Shown here: piece after piece, positions 40,089-48,629 of the stretch
Numbering within the stretch: the first letter of the stretch is position 1
Layout of the letters: every line of letters starts with the position of its first letter
From: Sphingomonas leidyi
GTDB lineage: Bacteria > Pseudomonadota > Alphaproteobacteria > Sphingomonadales > Sphingomonadaceae
Assembly: GCF_011761945.1 (NCBI RefSeq)
Contig: NZ_JAASQV010000001.1
Coordinates: 310,001-374,000, forward strand
Length of the DNA: 64,000 nucleotides
Direction: 5' to 3'
Program-made: the position numbers and the translations under genes
The notes under the pieces: model-generated
What the model was told of the DNA's origin: nothing
The model's database searches: none
Seen by the model: only the letters and a program-made list of their open reading frames with translations

Positions 40089-40503
40089 GCCAGCCCCTCC
40101 GATAGCTCAGCAGGACCAGGAAGTGGTTCACCGCTTCGGCGATCACGATCGCGAGTAGCGCGGTATTGACGATCTTGGGCGGCGGCTCGGTGAACGGCAT
40201 CACCACGCCGACCAGGATCGCGCCCGCCATCAGCACATAATAGGCTGCGGACGCGCCGCGCCGGGCGATCGCCTTGTCGCGTTCGTCCGGGCGGCGGCCC
40301 GCGGCGCCCGGGGCTTGGGCGGCGAGGACGATATGGCCGATGATCACCACCGCCGCCTGGGTTCCGGCGATGATGCCGAAGCTCCACAGGATGTCGAACA
40401 GCGTGGGCGGGGTTTCGCGCAGCGCCATCATCGGAAAATAGATGCCGTAGGCCACGGCCATGCAGACCAGGGTCAGCCACGCGGTCTTTTCGCGATAGGC
40501 CAT
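40081..40503 (-). CDS. Membrane protein, paralogue of the next gene
   Basis: A 140-residue protein with four predicted membrane helices; ATG 40503 is used because the upstream extension is not hydrophobic. The cytoplasmic loop carries RRPDERDKAIARRGASAAYY, a motif shared with the adjacent gene (GSDERDRDIARRAYALAY). Both proteins also share the last-helix layout (ANTALLAIVIAEAVNHF versus YAIMGAIVIAEIVHY). No enzymatic family recognised. Operon with the XRE regulator. Confidence 0.78.
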   Translation of the reverse strand: MAYREKTAWLTLVCMAVAYGIYFPMMALRETPPTLFDILWSFGIIAGTQAAVVIIGHIVLAAQAPGAAGRRPDERDKAIARRGASAAYYVLMAGAILVGVVMPFTEPPPKIVNTALLAIVIAEAVNHFLVLLSYRRGWHG

Positions 40504-40504
40504 G

Positions 40505-40921
40505 TCAGTTCCCCCGCCGATAGCCGGCGATCTGCGCGGCATAATGGACGATCTCCGCGATCACGATCGCGCCCATGATGGCATAGGCCATGTCGATCCT
40601 GTCGAAGCCCAGATGCACGCTCCCGGCGACGCAGAACACCAGCCCGATCAGCACGGGATAGGCGAGGGCATAGGCGCGTCGGGCGATGTCGCGGTCGCGC
40701 TCGTCGCTGCCGGCGCCGGCATCGGCGGGGGCGAGCGCGGCGGTGACGATCGCGGCCCCCGTCGCGAGGATCGTCTGGACGATCACCGCGGCAATGAAGC
40801 CGGTGAAATAGACGGCGCCGTGCAGCTTCCCGCCGGTCGTCAGCATGAAGCCGAAAAAGCCGCCCCACACCAGGATCGTGGTGACCACGGAGATCCAGGC
40901 GATCTTCTCCTTGAATGGCAT
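40505..40921 (-). CDS. Membrane protein, paralogue of the preceding gene
   Basis: A 138-residue protein with four membrane helices and the ERDRDIARR loop motif. Start MPFKEKIAWISVV mirrors the MAYREKTAWLTLV start of its neighbour, so the pair arose by tandem duplication. First gene of the operon; a promoter and dyad precede it. The ERDxxI motif followed by helices recalls DUF2178-like proteins, usually found next to small XRE regulators. Confidence 0.78.
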   Translation of the reverse strand: MPFKEKIAWISVVTTILVWGGFFGFMLTTGGKLHGAVYFTGFIAAVIVQTILATGAAIVTAALAPADAGAGSDERDRDIARRAYALAYPVLIGLVFCVAGSVHLGFDRIDMAYAIMGAIVIAEIVHYAAQIAGYRRGN

Positions 40922-40952
40922 AGTTCACCTCAAGTTCGAAATTTGTGCCTTA

Positions 40953-40980
40953 ATGTTAAATATATCGAACATTGAGTCAA
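40953..40980 (-). promoter_or_regulatory. Promoter/operator of the membrane-protein/XRE operon
   Basis: Read on the minus strand: CTTGACT with TTGACT (40975-40980), 16 bp, TAACAT (40953-40958). An ATGTT-N10-AACAT dyad spans the -10 region and is a candidate site for the XRE protein. Confidence 0.5.
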
Positions 40981-40994
40981 GCGATTATAACTCG

Positions 40995-41047
40995 CTCTCC
41001 TTCATCCGGCCTTTGCGGGGATGACGGGGACGGGAAATCGCGGAGAG
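40995..41047. repeat. Short REP-like palindrome upstream of panB
   Basis: CTCTCC/GGAGAG ends and a TCATCC...GGGGATGA core, the same core as the larger REP elements. Confidence 0.5.
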
Positions 41048-41120
41048 TGAAGGAGGCCGGGCCGCCTGCCGGATGCCGTTGCGCTGGCGACCATCGGCGC
41101 AACGCGCTAGACCCGCGGCC

Positions 41121-41978
41121 ATGTCGCACGTCACCATGGATACGGCCACTAGCCGCGCAAACCCGACCCCCGCCCCGATGAAGCGGCTCACCGTCCCGGC
41201 GATTCGCGATCGCAAGGGCAAGGATCCGATCGTGATGCTCACCGCTTACACGACGCGGATGGCGCAATTGCTCGATCCGCATTGCGACGTGCTGCTGGTG
41301 GGGGACAGCCTGGCCCAGGTGATCTACGGCCTGCCTTCCACCCTGCCGGTGACGCTGGAGATGATGATCGCGCATGGCGCCGCGGTGGTGCGCGGCAGCT
41401 GGCATTCGCTGGTCGTGGTCGACATGCCCTTCGGCAGCTACGAGCAGGGCCCGGAACAGGCTTTCGCCTCCGCCGCGCGCGTGCTGGCGGAGACGGGCGC
41501 CGCCGGCGTGAAGATGGAGGGCGGCGAGACGCTAGCGCCCACCGTCGAATTCCTCACCCGGCGCGGTATCCCGGTCGTCGGGCATGTCGGCCTCACGCCC
41601 CAGGCGGTCAACGCGCTCGGCGGCTATGGCGCGCGGGGCCGGAGCAACGCGGAGCATGCCCAGATCCTCGACGATGCGCGGGCGATCGCCGCCGCCGGCG
41701 CGTTCGGCATGGTGGTGGAGGGCGTGGTCGAGACGCTGGCGCGGGAGATCACCGCGGCGGTGTCCTGCCCGGTGATCGGGATCGGCGCTTCGGCCGAGTG
41801 CGACGGCCAGGTGCTGGTGATCGACGACATGCTGGGCATGTTCGAGCGGACCGCCCGCTTCGTGAAGAAATATGACGATCTCGCCGGCCGTATTTCCGCC
41901 GCGGTTGAAACCTATGCCGCCGATGTTCGGTCGCGGGCCTTCCCGGGGCCCGATCAGGTCTATGCGCCGCGGGATTGA
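41121..41978 (+). CDS. panB: 3-methyl-2-oxobutanoate hydroxymethyltransferase
   Basis: First committed step of pantothenate synthesis, adding a hydroxymethyl group from methylene-THF to ketoisovalerate. It has 285 residues. Visible motifs are [20 protein letters not shown] (first strand), the metal-site segment [30 protein letters not shown] and [15 protein letters not shown]. The C-terminal [11 protein letters not shown] is normal. ATG 41121 is used; the upstream extension is shadow. It is followed 76 nt later by the yfgM-like gene. Confidence 0.96.
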   Translation: MSHVTMDTATSRANPTPAPMKRLTVPAIRDRKGKDPIVMLTAYTTRMAQLLDPHCDVLLVGDSLAQVIYGLPSTLPVTLEMMIAHGAAVVRGSWHSLVVVDMPFGSYEQGPEQAFASAARVLAETGAAGVKMEGGETLAPTVEFLTRRGIPVVGHVGLTPQAVNALGGYGARGRSNAEHAQILDDARAIAAAGAFGMVVEGVVETLAREITAAVSCPVIGIGASAECDGQVLVIDDMLGMFERTARFVKKYDDLAGRISAAVETYAADVRSRAFPGPDQVYAPRD

Positions 41979-42054
41979 CGGGCTACCGAGCGCTCTGTTG
42001 ATTCCCGCGCGGCACGATCAGGTTCGCGCCCGCAAGAGACGCATGGAGTAGATT

Positions 42055-42765
42055 TTGGCGCTTCCCCCCTCCGGCACGACAGACGAAGCCTTCCTGCGCG
42101 AAGTCGACGAGGAATATCGCCGTTCGCAGATGCTGGGCATCTGGCAGAAATACGGGCGCCTGATCATCGGCGCCGTGGTGGCCGGGTTCCTCGCGCTCGG
42201 CGGCTTCCTGTTCTGGCAGCACCAGAGCGATTCCGCCGCGGGCCAGAAGGGCGAGCAATATGATGCCGCCCTGCGCAACATCGAGCAGAACCAGCTCGAC
42301 AAGGCGAATCCCGAACTCGCCAAGCTCGCTGCCGGCGGCAACAACGGCTATGCCGCGATGTCGTCGATCATCGAGGGCAACCTGCTGCTGCAGAAGAAGG
42401 ACGCGAAGGGCGCCGCCGCCAAATTCGCCGCGGTTGCGGGCAACGGCGGCTTCGCCAAGCCGTTCCGCGATTACGCGCTGCTTCGCCAGACTTCGGTGGA
42501 GTATGACACGCTGAAGCCCGAAGTGGTGGTTTCGCGCCTCCAGGGCCTCGCCAAGCCGGATTCGGCCTGGTTCGGAAGCGCCGGCGAGATGGTGGCGGCC
42601 GCGCAGATCAAGCTCGGCAAGCGCGCCGAGGCGGGCAAGCTCCTCCAGCAGATCGCCCAGGGCGGCGACAATGTGCCGGATACGACGCGGCAACGCGCGG
42701 TTCAGCTGGCGAGCGTATTGGGGATCGATGTCCTCGATCAGTCGAAGGAAAAGCAGGCTAAATGA
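42055..42765 (+). CDS. YfgM-like TPR membrane protein
   Basis: A 236-residue inner-membrane protein with one N-terminal membrane anchor (LIIGAVVAGFLALGGFLFWQ, residues about 36-55) and a periplasmic tetratricopeptide-like region. It matches the YfgM/TPR_21 family, which in E. coli is an ancillary partner of SecYEG and of periplasmic chaperones. It starts at TTG 42055; no ATG or GTG fits. It overlaps bamB by 4 nt, reproducing the conserved yfgM-bamB-der order. Confidence 0.87.
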   Translation: MALPPSGTTDEAFLREVDEEYRRSQMLGIWQKYGRLIIGAVVAGFLALGGFLFWQHQSDSAAGQKGEQYDAALRNIEQNQLDKANPELAKLAAGGNNGYAAMSSIIEGNLLLQKKDAKGAAAKFAAVAGNGGFAKPFRDYALLRQTSVEYDTLKPEVVVSRLQGLAKPDSAWFGSAGEMVAAAQIKLGKRAEAGKLLQQIAQGGDNVPDTTRQRAVQLASVLGIDVLDQSKEKQAK

Positions 42766-44084
42766 ACAATAAGCTGAGGGTGGCTGGGGCCCTTGCGGCA
42801 CTCGCGCTGGTTAGCGGCTGCGGCGTGATCAAGGGGCAGGGCAAGAAGACGCCCGTGCTCGGCGAGCGCGTTCCCATCCTGATGTCCGAAAACGACATCA
42901 CCAGCGACAGGTCGCTGGCAAGTGTCGACGTGCTCGTGCCGGAAGCGGCGGTGAACCAGGACTGGACCCAGCCGGGCGGCAATGCGGCCAAGTCGATGGG
43001 CCATCTCGCCTTGTCCGCCACGCCGTCGCAGGTCTGGAGCCAGCAGATCGCCAAGACCTCCAAGAAGGAGCGCCTTGCCGCTTCGCCGGTGGTCGCGGGC
43101 GGCAAGCTGTTCGTGATGGATACCGACGGCCAGGTCCATGCGCTGGCCGCCGACACCGGCGCCGAGCTGTGGCGCGCTGCCACGGTGAAGGCCGACGGCA
43201 ACAAGACCGCGCGCTTCGGCGGCGGCGTCAGCGTCTCCGGCGACCATGTCTTCGCGACCAACGGCCTCGGCGATGTCGTTGCGCTCAAGGTCGCGGACGG
43301 CACCGAACTGTGGCGCAAGCGCCCCGGCGGCCCGCTGCGCGGGGCCCCGACGCTCGCCAACGGCAATGCCTATGTCCTCACGCAGGACAACCAGCTCTTC
43401 GTGATGAGCCAGGAGAATGGCGACGTCAGCTGGACCGCTTCGGCCAGCCTCGAATCGCAGGGCGTGTTCGGCGTAGCGGCGCCGGCCTCGGCGCAGGGCA
43501 CCGTGATCGCCGGCTTCTCGTCGGGCGAGCTCAACGCCTATCGCTACGAGAATGGCCGCTCGCTGTGGAGCGACGTGCTCTCCCGCAGCAGCATGAGCAC
43601 TTCGGTCTCCTCGCTGTCGGACATCGACGCCGAGCCGGTGATCGACCAGGGCCGCGTCTATGCCGTGGGCCAGGGCGGCCGCATGGTCGCGATGGACATC
43701 GCCACCGGCAACCGCATGTGGGAACAGAATATCGCCGGCATCTCCACTCCCTGGGTGGCGGGCGAATGGCTGTTCGTGGTGACCGACGATGCGCGCCTGC
43801 TGTGCCTTTCGCGCACCAGCGGCAAGGTGCGCTGGATCTCCCAGCTCAAGCGCTACAAGAACGACAAGAAGCCCAAGGATCCCTGGGGCTGGGTCGGTCC
43901 CGTCCTGGCCGGCGGCAAGCTGATCCTGGGCAGCACCCGCGGCGAGCTGGCCTTCGTCTCGCCGGCCGACGGCAGCGTGAGCTCGACGATCGAGCTGAAG
44001 GCTCCGATCTCGCTCCAGCCGGTGGTGGTGAACAACATGCTCTACATCCTGGACGACAAGGGGCGCCTGACCGCGTTCCGCTGA
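42762..44084 (+). CDS. bamB: Outer membrane assembly lipoprotein BamB
   Basis: Beta-propeller lipoprotein of the BAM complex, which inserts outer-membrane proteins. It has 440 residues with a lipobox (LALVSGC, Cys20). Repeated PQQ-type blades are visible, for example GQVHALAADTGAELWRA, GDVVALKVADGTELWRK and GRMVAMDIATGNRMWEQ. It overlaps the yfgM-like gene and is followed by a terminator and der. Confidence 0.92.
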   Translation: MNNKLRVAGALAALALVSGCGVIKGQGKKTPVLGERVPILMSENDITSDRSLASVDVLVPEAAVNQDWTQPGGNAAKSMGHLALSATPSQVWSQQIAKTSKKERLAASPVVAGGKLFVMDTDGQVHALAADTGAELWRAATVKADGNKTARFGGGVSVSGDHVFATNGLGDVVALKVADGTELWRKRPGGPLRGAPTLANGNAYVLTQDNQLFVMSQENGDVSWTASASLESQGVFGVAAPASAQGTVIAGFSSGELNAYRYENGRSLWSDVLSRSSMSTSVSSLSDIDAEPVIDQGRVYAVGQGGRMVAMDIATGNRMWEQNIAGISTPWVAGEWLFVVTDDARLLCLSRTSGKVRWISQLKRYKNDKKPKDPWGWVGPVLAGGKLILGSTRGELAFVSPADGSVSSTIELKAPISLQPVVVNNMLYILDDKGRLTAFR

Positions 44085-44106
44085 TATCTGTCCCGGCCAT
44101 GGCAGG

Positions 44107-44142
44107 CGGGCGGGGCCGAGAGGCCTCGCCCGTTTGCTTTTT
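44107..44142 (+). terminator. Intrinsic terminator after bamB
   Basis: 11-bp stem CGGGCGGGGCC/GGCCTCGCCCG with one G-T pair and a GAGA loop, followed by TTTGCTTTTT. A CACTATATG -10-like element for der begins directly after it. Confidence 0.75.
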
Positions 44143-44189
44143 GCACTATATGCCCTTCTGCTGGGCACACCCCGAGAAGAGTTACCCTT

Positions 44190-45560
44190 ATGCCATTGCC
44201 CATCGTCGCCATCATCGGCCGGCCGAATGTCGGCAAGTCGACGCTGTTCAACCGGCTGGTCGGCAAGAAGCTCGCACTGGTCGACGATCAGCCGGGCGTG
44301 ACGCGCGATCGCCGCGAAGGCGATGCGAGCCTGCTCGGGCTCGAGTTCCGCATCATCGACACCGCGGGCTATGAGGACGAGGACGCGGCAACCCTGCCCG
44401 GCCGGATGCGTCAGCAGACCGAGGCGGCGGTGCAGGAAGCCGATGTCGCGCTCTTCCTGGTCGATGCCCGCGCCGGAGTGACGCCGCTCGACGAGGAGAT
44501 CGCCCGCTGGCTGCGCTCGACCGACCGGCCGATCGTGCTCGTCGCCAACAAGGCGGAGGGCCGCGCGGGCGAAACCGGCGTGATCGAGGCAATGGCGCTC
44601 GGCTTCGGCGATCCGGTGCAGCTCTCGGCCGAGCATGGCGAGGGGATGGGCGACCTGTTCGAGGCGCTGCTGCCGCATGTCGAGCGCGAGGAAGAGGACG
44701 TCGAGGAAGAGGATCCCGACAATCCCAATGCCCCGCTCAAGCTGGCGATCGTCGGCCGGCCGAACGCCGGCAAGTCGACCCTGGTGAACCGTTTCCTGGG
44801 CGAGGACCGGATGATCACCGGCCCCGAGGCCGGGATCACCCGCGATTCGATCGCGATCGATTGGGAATGGGAGGATTTCGACGGCAATCTGCGCCCGGTC
44901 CGCCTGATCGACACGGCGGGGCTGCGCAAGAAGGCGCGCGTGGAGGAGAAGCTGGAGAAGCTCTCGGTCGCCGACACGTTGCGCTCGATCGACTTCGCCG
45001 AAGTGGTGGTGCTGCTGCTCGACGCGACGCGCGGGCTCGAGGTGCAGGACCTCAAGATCGCCGATCGCGTCCTGCAGGAGGGCCGCGCGCTGATCATCGC
45101 GCTCAACAAATGGGACGTGGCCGAGAACGCCTCCAGCATGTTCAACGGCGTGAAGGGCGCGCTCGACGAGGGGCTGGCGCAAGTGAAGGGCGTGCCGCTG
45201 CTCACGGTCTCCGCGGCGACGGGGAAGGGGCTCGACACGCTGATCGACGTTGCCTTCAAGACGCGCGAGGCCTGGTCGCGCCGCGTCTCCACCGGCCAGC
45301 TCAACCGCTGGTTCGAGCGTGCGGTCGAGGCGAATCCGCCGCCCGCGCCCGGCGGCAAGCGGATCAAGCCGCGCTACGTCACCCAGAACAAGACGCGCCC
45401 GCCCAGCTTCGTGCTGTTCGGCACCCGCGTCGACCTGCTGCCGATGAGCTATCAGCGCTATCTGATCAACGGCTTGCGCCGCGAATTCGATTTCGGCGCG
45501 GTGCCGGTGCGGTTGACGCTGCGCGCGCCGAAGAATCCGTTCGATCGCGATAAGGAATGA
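44190..45560 (+). CDS. der: Ribosome-associated GTPase Der (EngA)
   Basis: Double-GTPase needed for 50S assembly. It has 456 residues. Two G-domains in tandem: G1 motifs GRPNVGKST (residues about 9-17) and GRPNAGKST (about 190), each followed by the DTAG motif, and NKxD motifs (ANKAEG in the first, LNKWD in the second). The first NKxD is altered to NKAE, as in other Der proteins. The KH-like C-terminal domain follows (PPSFVLFGTRVDLLP). Confidence 0.96.
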   Translation: MPLPIVAIIGRPNVGKSTLFNRLVGKKLALVDDQPGVTRDRREGDASLLGLEFRIIDTAGYEDEDAATLPGRMRQQTEAAVQEADVALFLVDARAGVTPLDEEIARWLRSTDRPIVLVANKAEGRAGETGVIEAMALGFGDPVQLSAEHGEGMGDLFEALLPHVEREEEDVEEEDPDNPNAPLKLAIVGRPNAGKSTLVNRFLGEDRMITGPEAGITRDSIAIDWEWEDFDGNLRPVRLIDTAGLRKKARVEEKLEKLSVADTLRSIDFAEVVVLLLDATRGLEVQDLKIADRVLQEGRALIIALNKWDVAENASSMFNGVKGALDEGLAQVKGVPLLTVSAATGKGLDTLIDVAFKTREAWSRRVSTGQLNRWFERAVEANPPPAPGGKRIKPRYVTQNKTRPPSFVLFGTRVDLLPMSYQRYLINGLRREFDFGAVPVRLTLRAPKNPFDRDKE

Positions 45561-45603
45561 GAATCCAATCGCTTCCGTAACGATCCTGCCCCCATATCAA
45601 CGC

Positions 45604-45615
45604 TGTGTTTACACA
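45604..45615. promoter_or_regulatory. TGTGT-N2-ACACA dyad upstream of the Hpt gene
   Basis: Perfect 12-bp inverted repeat 54 nt before the Hpt start codon. It is the only structured motif in the 108-bp der-hpt gap and could be an operator. Weak evidence. Confidence 0.3.
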
Positions 45616-45668
45616 CGGGCGATACCCTTCGGAACGCTCTGGAGGGTGCGGAGTAGGGGAAAGAAGCG

Positions 45669-46079
45669 ATGACCGGCAACGAGCAGCTGGTGAACTGGGA
45701 CAGTTTTGCGCAGGCGCGGGCCGAGCTCGGTGCCAATTTCGTGCGCATTCTCGGCTATTTCCGCGAAGACGGCGTCAAGTCCGTTGCGCGGATCGAGGAA
45801 GCCATGCGCGCGAACAACGCCGCGTCGATGGTGATTCCCGCGCATACGCTGAAGGGCGAATCGCGCCAGTTCGGCGCCGATCCGCTGGCGGACCTGGCAG
45901 AGACGATCGAAATGAGCGCGCGCCTGTGCATCGAGCGACAGGACACGCCGACGGACGTGCTCGAACATGTCGTGCAGCTGCGCCCGCTCTTCGAAGCGAC
46001 GCTGGCGCTGCTGGAGCGCGAATCGAACCCGCTGGTGGAGCGCCGCCCGGTGTTCGGCCGGCGCTCGCTCGCGGGCTGA
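45669..46079 (+). CDS. Hpt-domain phosphotransfer protein
   Basis: A 136-residue protein forming a single histidine phosphotransfer helical bundle. The phosphoacceptor is His59 in IPAHTLKGESRQFGA, matching the HTLKG signature. It has no receiver or kinase domain. Such free-standing Hpt proteins relay phosphate between hybrid kinases and response regulators. No cognate partner gene is adjacent. RBS-like AGGGG lies 13 nt upstream. Confidence 0.85.
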   Translation: MTGNEQLVNWDSFAQARAELGANFVRILGYFREDGVKSVARIEEAMRANNAASMVIPAHTLKGESRQFGADPLADLAETIEMSARLCIERQDTPTDVLEHVVQLRPLFEATLALLERESNPLVERRPVFGRRSLAG

Positions 46080-46085
46080 CGGACC

Positions 46086-46568
46086 CTAGCTCGCCTCGGC
46101 CGCTTCGCTGTTGAGCTGGATGTAATTCTCAAGCCCCATGCGCGCGATCATGTCGAACTGCTTCTCCAGCGTATCGACATGCTCTTCCTCGCTTTCGAGG
46201 ATATGGGCGAACAGATCGCGCGAGACATAGTCGCGCACGCTCTCGCAATGCTGGATCGCGTCGCGCAGCAGCGGGATCGCCTCCATCTCCACCGCCAGGT
46301 CGGCCTTGAGGATCTCCTCCACCGTCTCGCCGATGCGCAGGCGGCCGAGCAGCTGGAAATTGGGCAGGCCGTCGAGGAACAGGATGCGCTCCGCCAGCTT
46401 GTCGGCATGCTTCATCTCGTCGATCGATTCGTGGCGCTCGAGCTCGGCCAGCTTGGTGACGCCCCAATTGTCGAGCAGCCGGTAATGCAGCCAATATTGG
46501 TTGATCGCGGTGAGCTCGTTCTTGAGCGCCTCGTTGAGATAGTCGAGGACCTTGGGATCGCCCTTCAT
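46086..46568 (-). CDS. bfr: Bacterioferritin
   Basis: Iron-storage heme ferritin forming a 24-mer. It has 160 residues. The family hallmarks are MKGDPKVLDYLNEALKNELT at the start, ferroxidase Glu residues (ELTAINQYWLHYR; RHESIDEMKHADK) and heme-ligand Met52 within IDEMKHADKL. The C-terminal ESEEEHVDTLEKQ carries the later ferroxidase pair. Upstream in-frame codons are shadow. bfd lies 110 nt upstream on the same strand. Confidence 0.95.
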   Translation of the reverse strand: MKGDPKVLDYLNEALKNELTAINQYWLHYRLLDNWGVTKLAELERHESIDEMKHADKLAERILFLDGLPNFQLLGRLRIGETVEEILKADLAVEMEAIPLLRDAIQHCESVRDYVSRDLFAHILESEEEHVDTLEKQFDMIARMGLENYIQLNSEAAEAS

Positions 46569-46678
46569 TGCCGCCACCTGTTTCTCGTGATTGGATTTCG
46601 GGCAGCAGAATAGGCGCGGAAGCCCGTGTTGGACAGCAAAAAGTGGCGGATTTCTGCGGTTTTCAGCTGTTGCGAACG

Positions 46679-46849
46679 TTATGCAGCAGCACGTTCCTGG
46701 GCAATGATCTCGCGTGCGAACGGCACGCATTGTCCGCACTTGGCCTGGCATCCGAGCGCCCGATAGGCCTGGCAGGCACTGGTCGCGCCCTCGCGCGCGG
46801 CCTCGCGCACGTCACGTTCCCGAAGAGCATTGCAAACGCAAACGACCAT
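46679..46849 (-). CDS. bfd: Bacterioferritin-associated ferredoxin
   Basis: [2Fe-2S] protein that reduces the heme of bacterioferritin to release iron. It has 56 residues from ATG 46849. The cluster ligands CxC (Cys4, Cys6) and CxxC (Cys38, Cys41) are present in MVVCVCNALRERD and CQAKCGQC. It precedes bfr. Two overlapping dyads lie 49-75 nt upstream. Confidence 0.92.
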   Translation of the reverse strand: MVVCVCNALRERDVREAAREGATSACQAYRALGCQAKCGQCVPFAREIIAQERAAA

Positions 46850-46897
46850 CAGACCCTCACGACTCTCCGGGGACGAGTTAGGGCTATTGACACTGAT

Positions 46898-46924
46898 TCG
46901 CAAGACTATTGCGAGGCACTCGCA
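46898..46924. promoter_or_regulatory. Overlapping dyads upstream of bfd (Fur-like site)
   Basis: TCGCAA-N5-TTGCGA (46898-46914) overlapping TGCGA-N5-TCGCA (46910-46924), both with perfect arms. On the minus strand TTGCGA, 17 bp, TAACTC is a promoter for bfd, so the dyads cover its -35. The TTGCGAA-type half-sites resemble alphaproteobacterial Fur boxes, consistent with an iron-controlled bfd. Confidence 0.5.
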
Positions 46925-48153
46925 TTACTATCCGGCGCCCCTCTGCGGATCGGCTGGAGATGCCAGCGCGCCAGGCTGCGCCACAACCACTCGAACGGGC
47001 CGAATCGGAAATGGTCGAGCCAGGTCCCGGACCAGAGCAGGATCAGTGCCCAGATGACGAAGACAATCGGGTAGAGCTGCCAGCGCGTAAGCTGCCCGTA
47101 CCAGCCCAGGCCATAGCCGTAGAAGAGCGTGGTGCAGATCAGGCTGGTGGCGAGATAGTTGGTGAAGGCCATCCGACCCGCCGCGGCGAGGCGGGCGGTC
47201 AGCGCGCCGTCCGGGCGGGCGAGAAGCAGGATCAGGCAGATCCATCCGGCGATCATCGGCGGGCGGACCAGCGCGGTGAGCGGCAGCATCGCCGCGACCA
47301 CGCGCATGTCGAAGCCGGAACGCCATTGCCACCATGCCAGCACGGCATAGGCGGGCAGGCCGATGCCCCAGCAGGCGATCAGCCAGCGGCGATAGCGCGC
47401 CCGGGGCCATTCGCCCCGCAGCATTCCGCTGCGCAGCGCCGCCATGCCGAACAGCATGTAGCCGAGCGTCTCCGGCCCGAAGAAGACGAACAGCGCGAAC
47501 AGCGCGCCGCCGTCCTCGCGGAGCCGATCGGCGAGGATGGTGCCATAGCTGCCGCGATGAAGCGCCAGGTCCTTGGCGATGTCGGCCGGTGAGGGGACGC
47601 CGAATGCCTGGGCATAGCCGTGCAGCGCGGGGGCATTCGGGGTCTGCGCCTGGAGCTGGACGATACCCAGCGGAATGGTCGCGAACAGGATCGCGCCGGC
47701 CAATGCGAGCATCGCGCCGAGCACCAGCAATCGCGGCACGGGCAGGCGGCGCATCGCATAGGCGATCATGCCCATCATCGCATAATGGGCGAGGATGTCG
47801 CCGTGCCAGACCAGGAACAGATGGGCGAGGCCGAAGACGAGCAGCCAGGCCATGCGCCGATAGTGCACGCCGGCCGGGCCGCGCCCGCCAGCCTCGGCGC
47901 GCTCGACCACCAGCAAGGTCGAGGCCCCGAACAGGAACGAGAAGAGCCCGCGCATCCGCCCGTCGAACAGCATGAAGTTGATCGCCCAGGTCGCCAGGTC
48001 GGCGCCGTGCCAGCCGCCATAGGCGCGCGGGTTCACATAGGCGGCCTCGGGCATGGCGAAGGAAAGGATGTTGAGCAGCAGGATGCCCAGCACCGCCACG
48101 CCGCGGACCACATCGAGAGAAGCGAGCCGGGTGCCCGCGGCGGAAGGGGGCAT
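46906..48153 (-). CDS. DUF418-domain membrane protein
   Basis: A 415-residue membrane protein with about ten hydrophobic segments. The start RLASLDVVRGVAVLGILLLN and GRMRGLFSFLFGASTLLVVE are the hallmarks of the DUF418/YeiB-like group (heparan-alpha-glucosaminide N-acetyltransferase-like fold). The C-terminal DUF418 part holds TGRMAFTNYLATSLICTT-like sequence. Substrate unknown. It ends inside the bfd regulatory region and starts one base after the next gene's stop. Confidence 0.86.
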   Translation of the reverse strand: MPPSAAGTRLASLDVVRGVAVLGILLLNILSFAMPEAAYVNPRAYGGWHGADLATWAINFMLFDGRMRGLFSFLFGASTLLVVERAEAGGRGPAGVHYRRMAWLLVFGLAHLFLVWHGDILAHYAMMGMIAYAMRRLPVPRLLVLGAMLALAGAILFATIPLGIVQLQAQTPNAPALHGYAQAFGVPSPADIAKDLALHRGSYGTILADRLREDGGALFALFVFFGPETLGYMLFGMAALRSGMLRGEWPRARYRRWLIACWGIGLPAYAVLAWWQWRSGFDMRVVAAMLPLTALVRPPMIAGWICLILLLARPDGALTARLAAAGRMAFTNYLATSLICTTLFYGYGLGWYGQLTRWQLYPIVFVIWALILLWSGTWLDHFRFGPFEWLWRSLARWHLQPIRRGAPDSNASASQ

Positions 48154-48597
48154 TCAGCGCCGCGCGGCGACGAGTGCGATCGGGATGCCGACCAGCACGA
48201 TGTGGCAGAAGAGCTGAGTCGCGACCGTCTGCGGGTCGAGATGCGGGAAGACGGCCGGCCAGCGCAGCGGCAGCACGACCAGGTTCATCACCGCCCAGGT
48301 GGCGACGCCATAGCCGATGCCCGCGGCTACGCGCCGCGCCTTGAGCAGGGGCAGCCGATCGGCGGCAAGGACGAAGACCGCCGCCATCACGGCCATGATC
48401 GCGAAATGAACCGCCAGCCCCAGCACCGCGCCGGCCGCCCCCCAGCCGGTCGCATCCGGGAAGGGCCCGCTGGCGACGCCGCGCAGCATCCTGTCGGGGG
48501 TGCGGCCGGCCTGGAGCGCGAGGATCGCCGCCGCGGCGATGTCGAGCGTGCCGGCGATCAGCGCCGCCACCAGGATCCGGCGTCCGGCATGGGCCAT
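48154..48597 (-). CDS. Hypothetical four-helix membrane protein
   Basis: A 147-residue protein with four hydrophobic segments (for example ILVAALIAGTLDIAAAAILA and VHFAIMAVMAAVFVLAADRL). The conserved-looking residues are GTLDI, HFAIM and the HIVLVGIPIAL tail, a layout often seen in uncharacterised sphingomonad and proteobacterial inner-membrane proteins. It lies directly before the DUF418 gene, one base apart, so the two are probably co-expressed. Confidence 0.72.
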   Translation of the reverse strand: MAHAGRRILVAALIAGTLDIAAAAILALQAGRTPDRMLRGVASGPFPDATGWGAAGAVLGLAVHFAIMAVMAAVFVLAADRLPLLKARRVAAGIGYGVATWAVMNLVVLPLRWPAVFPHLDPQTVATQLFCHIVLVGIPIALVAARR

Positions 48598-48629
48598 GTC
48601 GATTGTCCTCCCGCTCTCCTTGGCGGACG

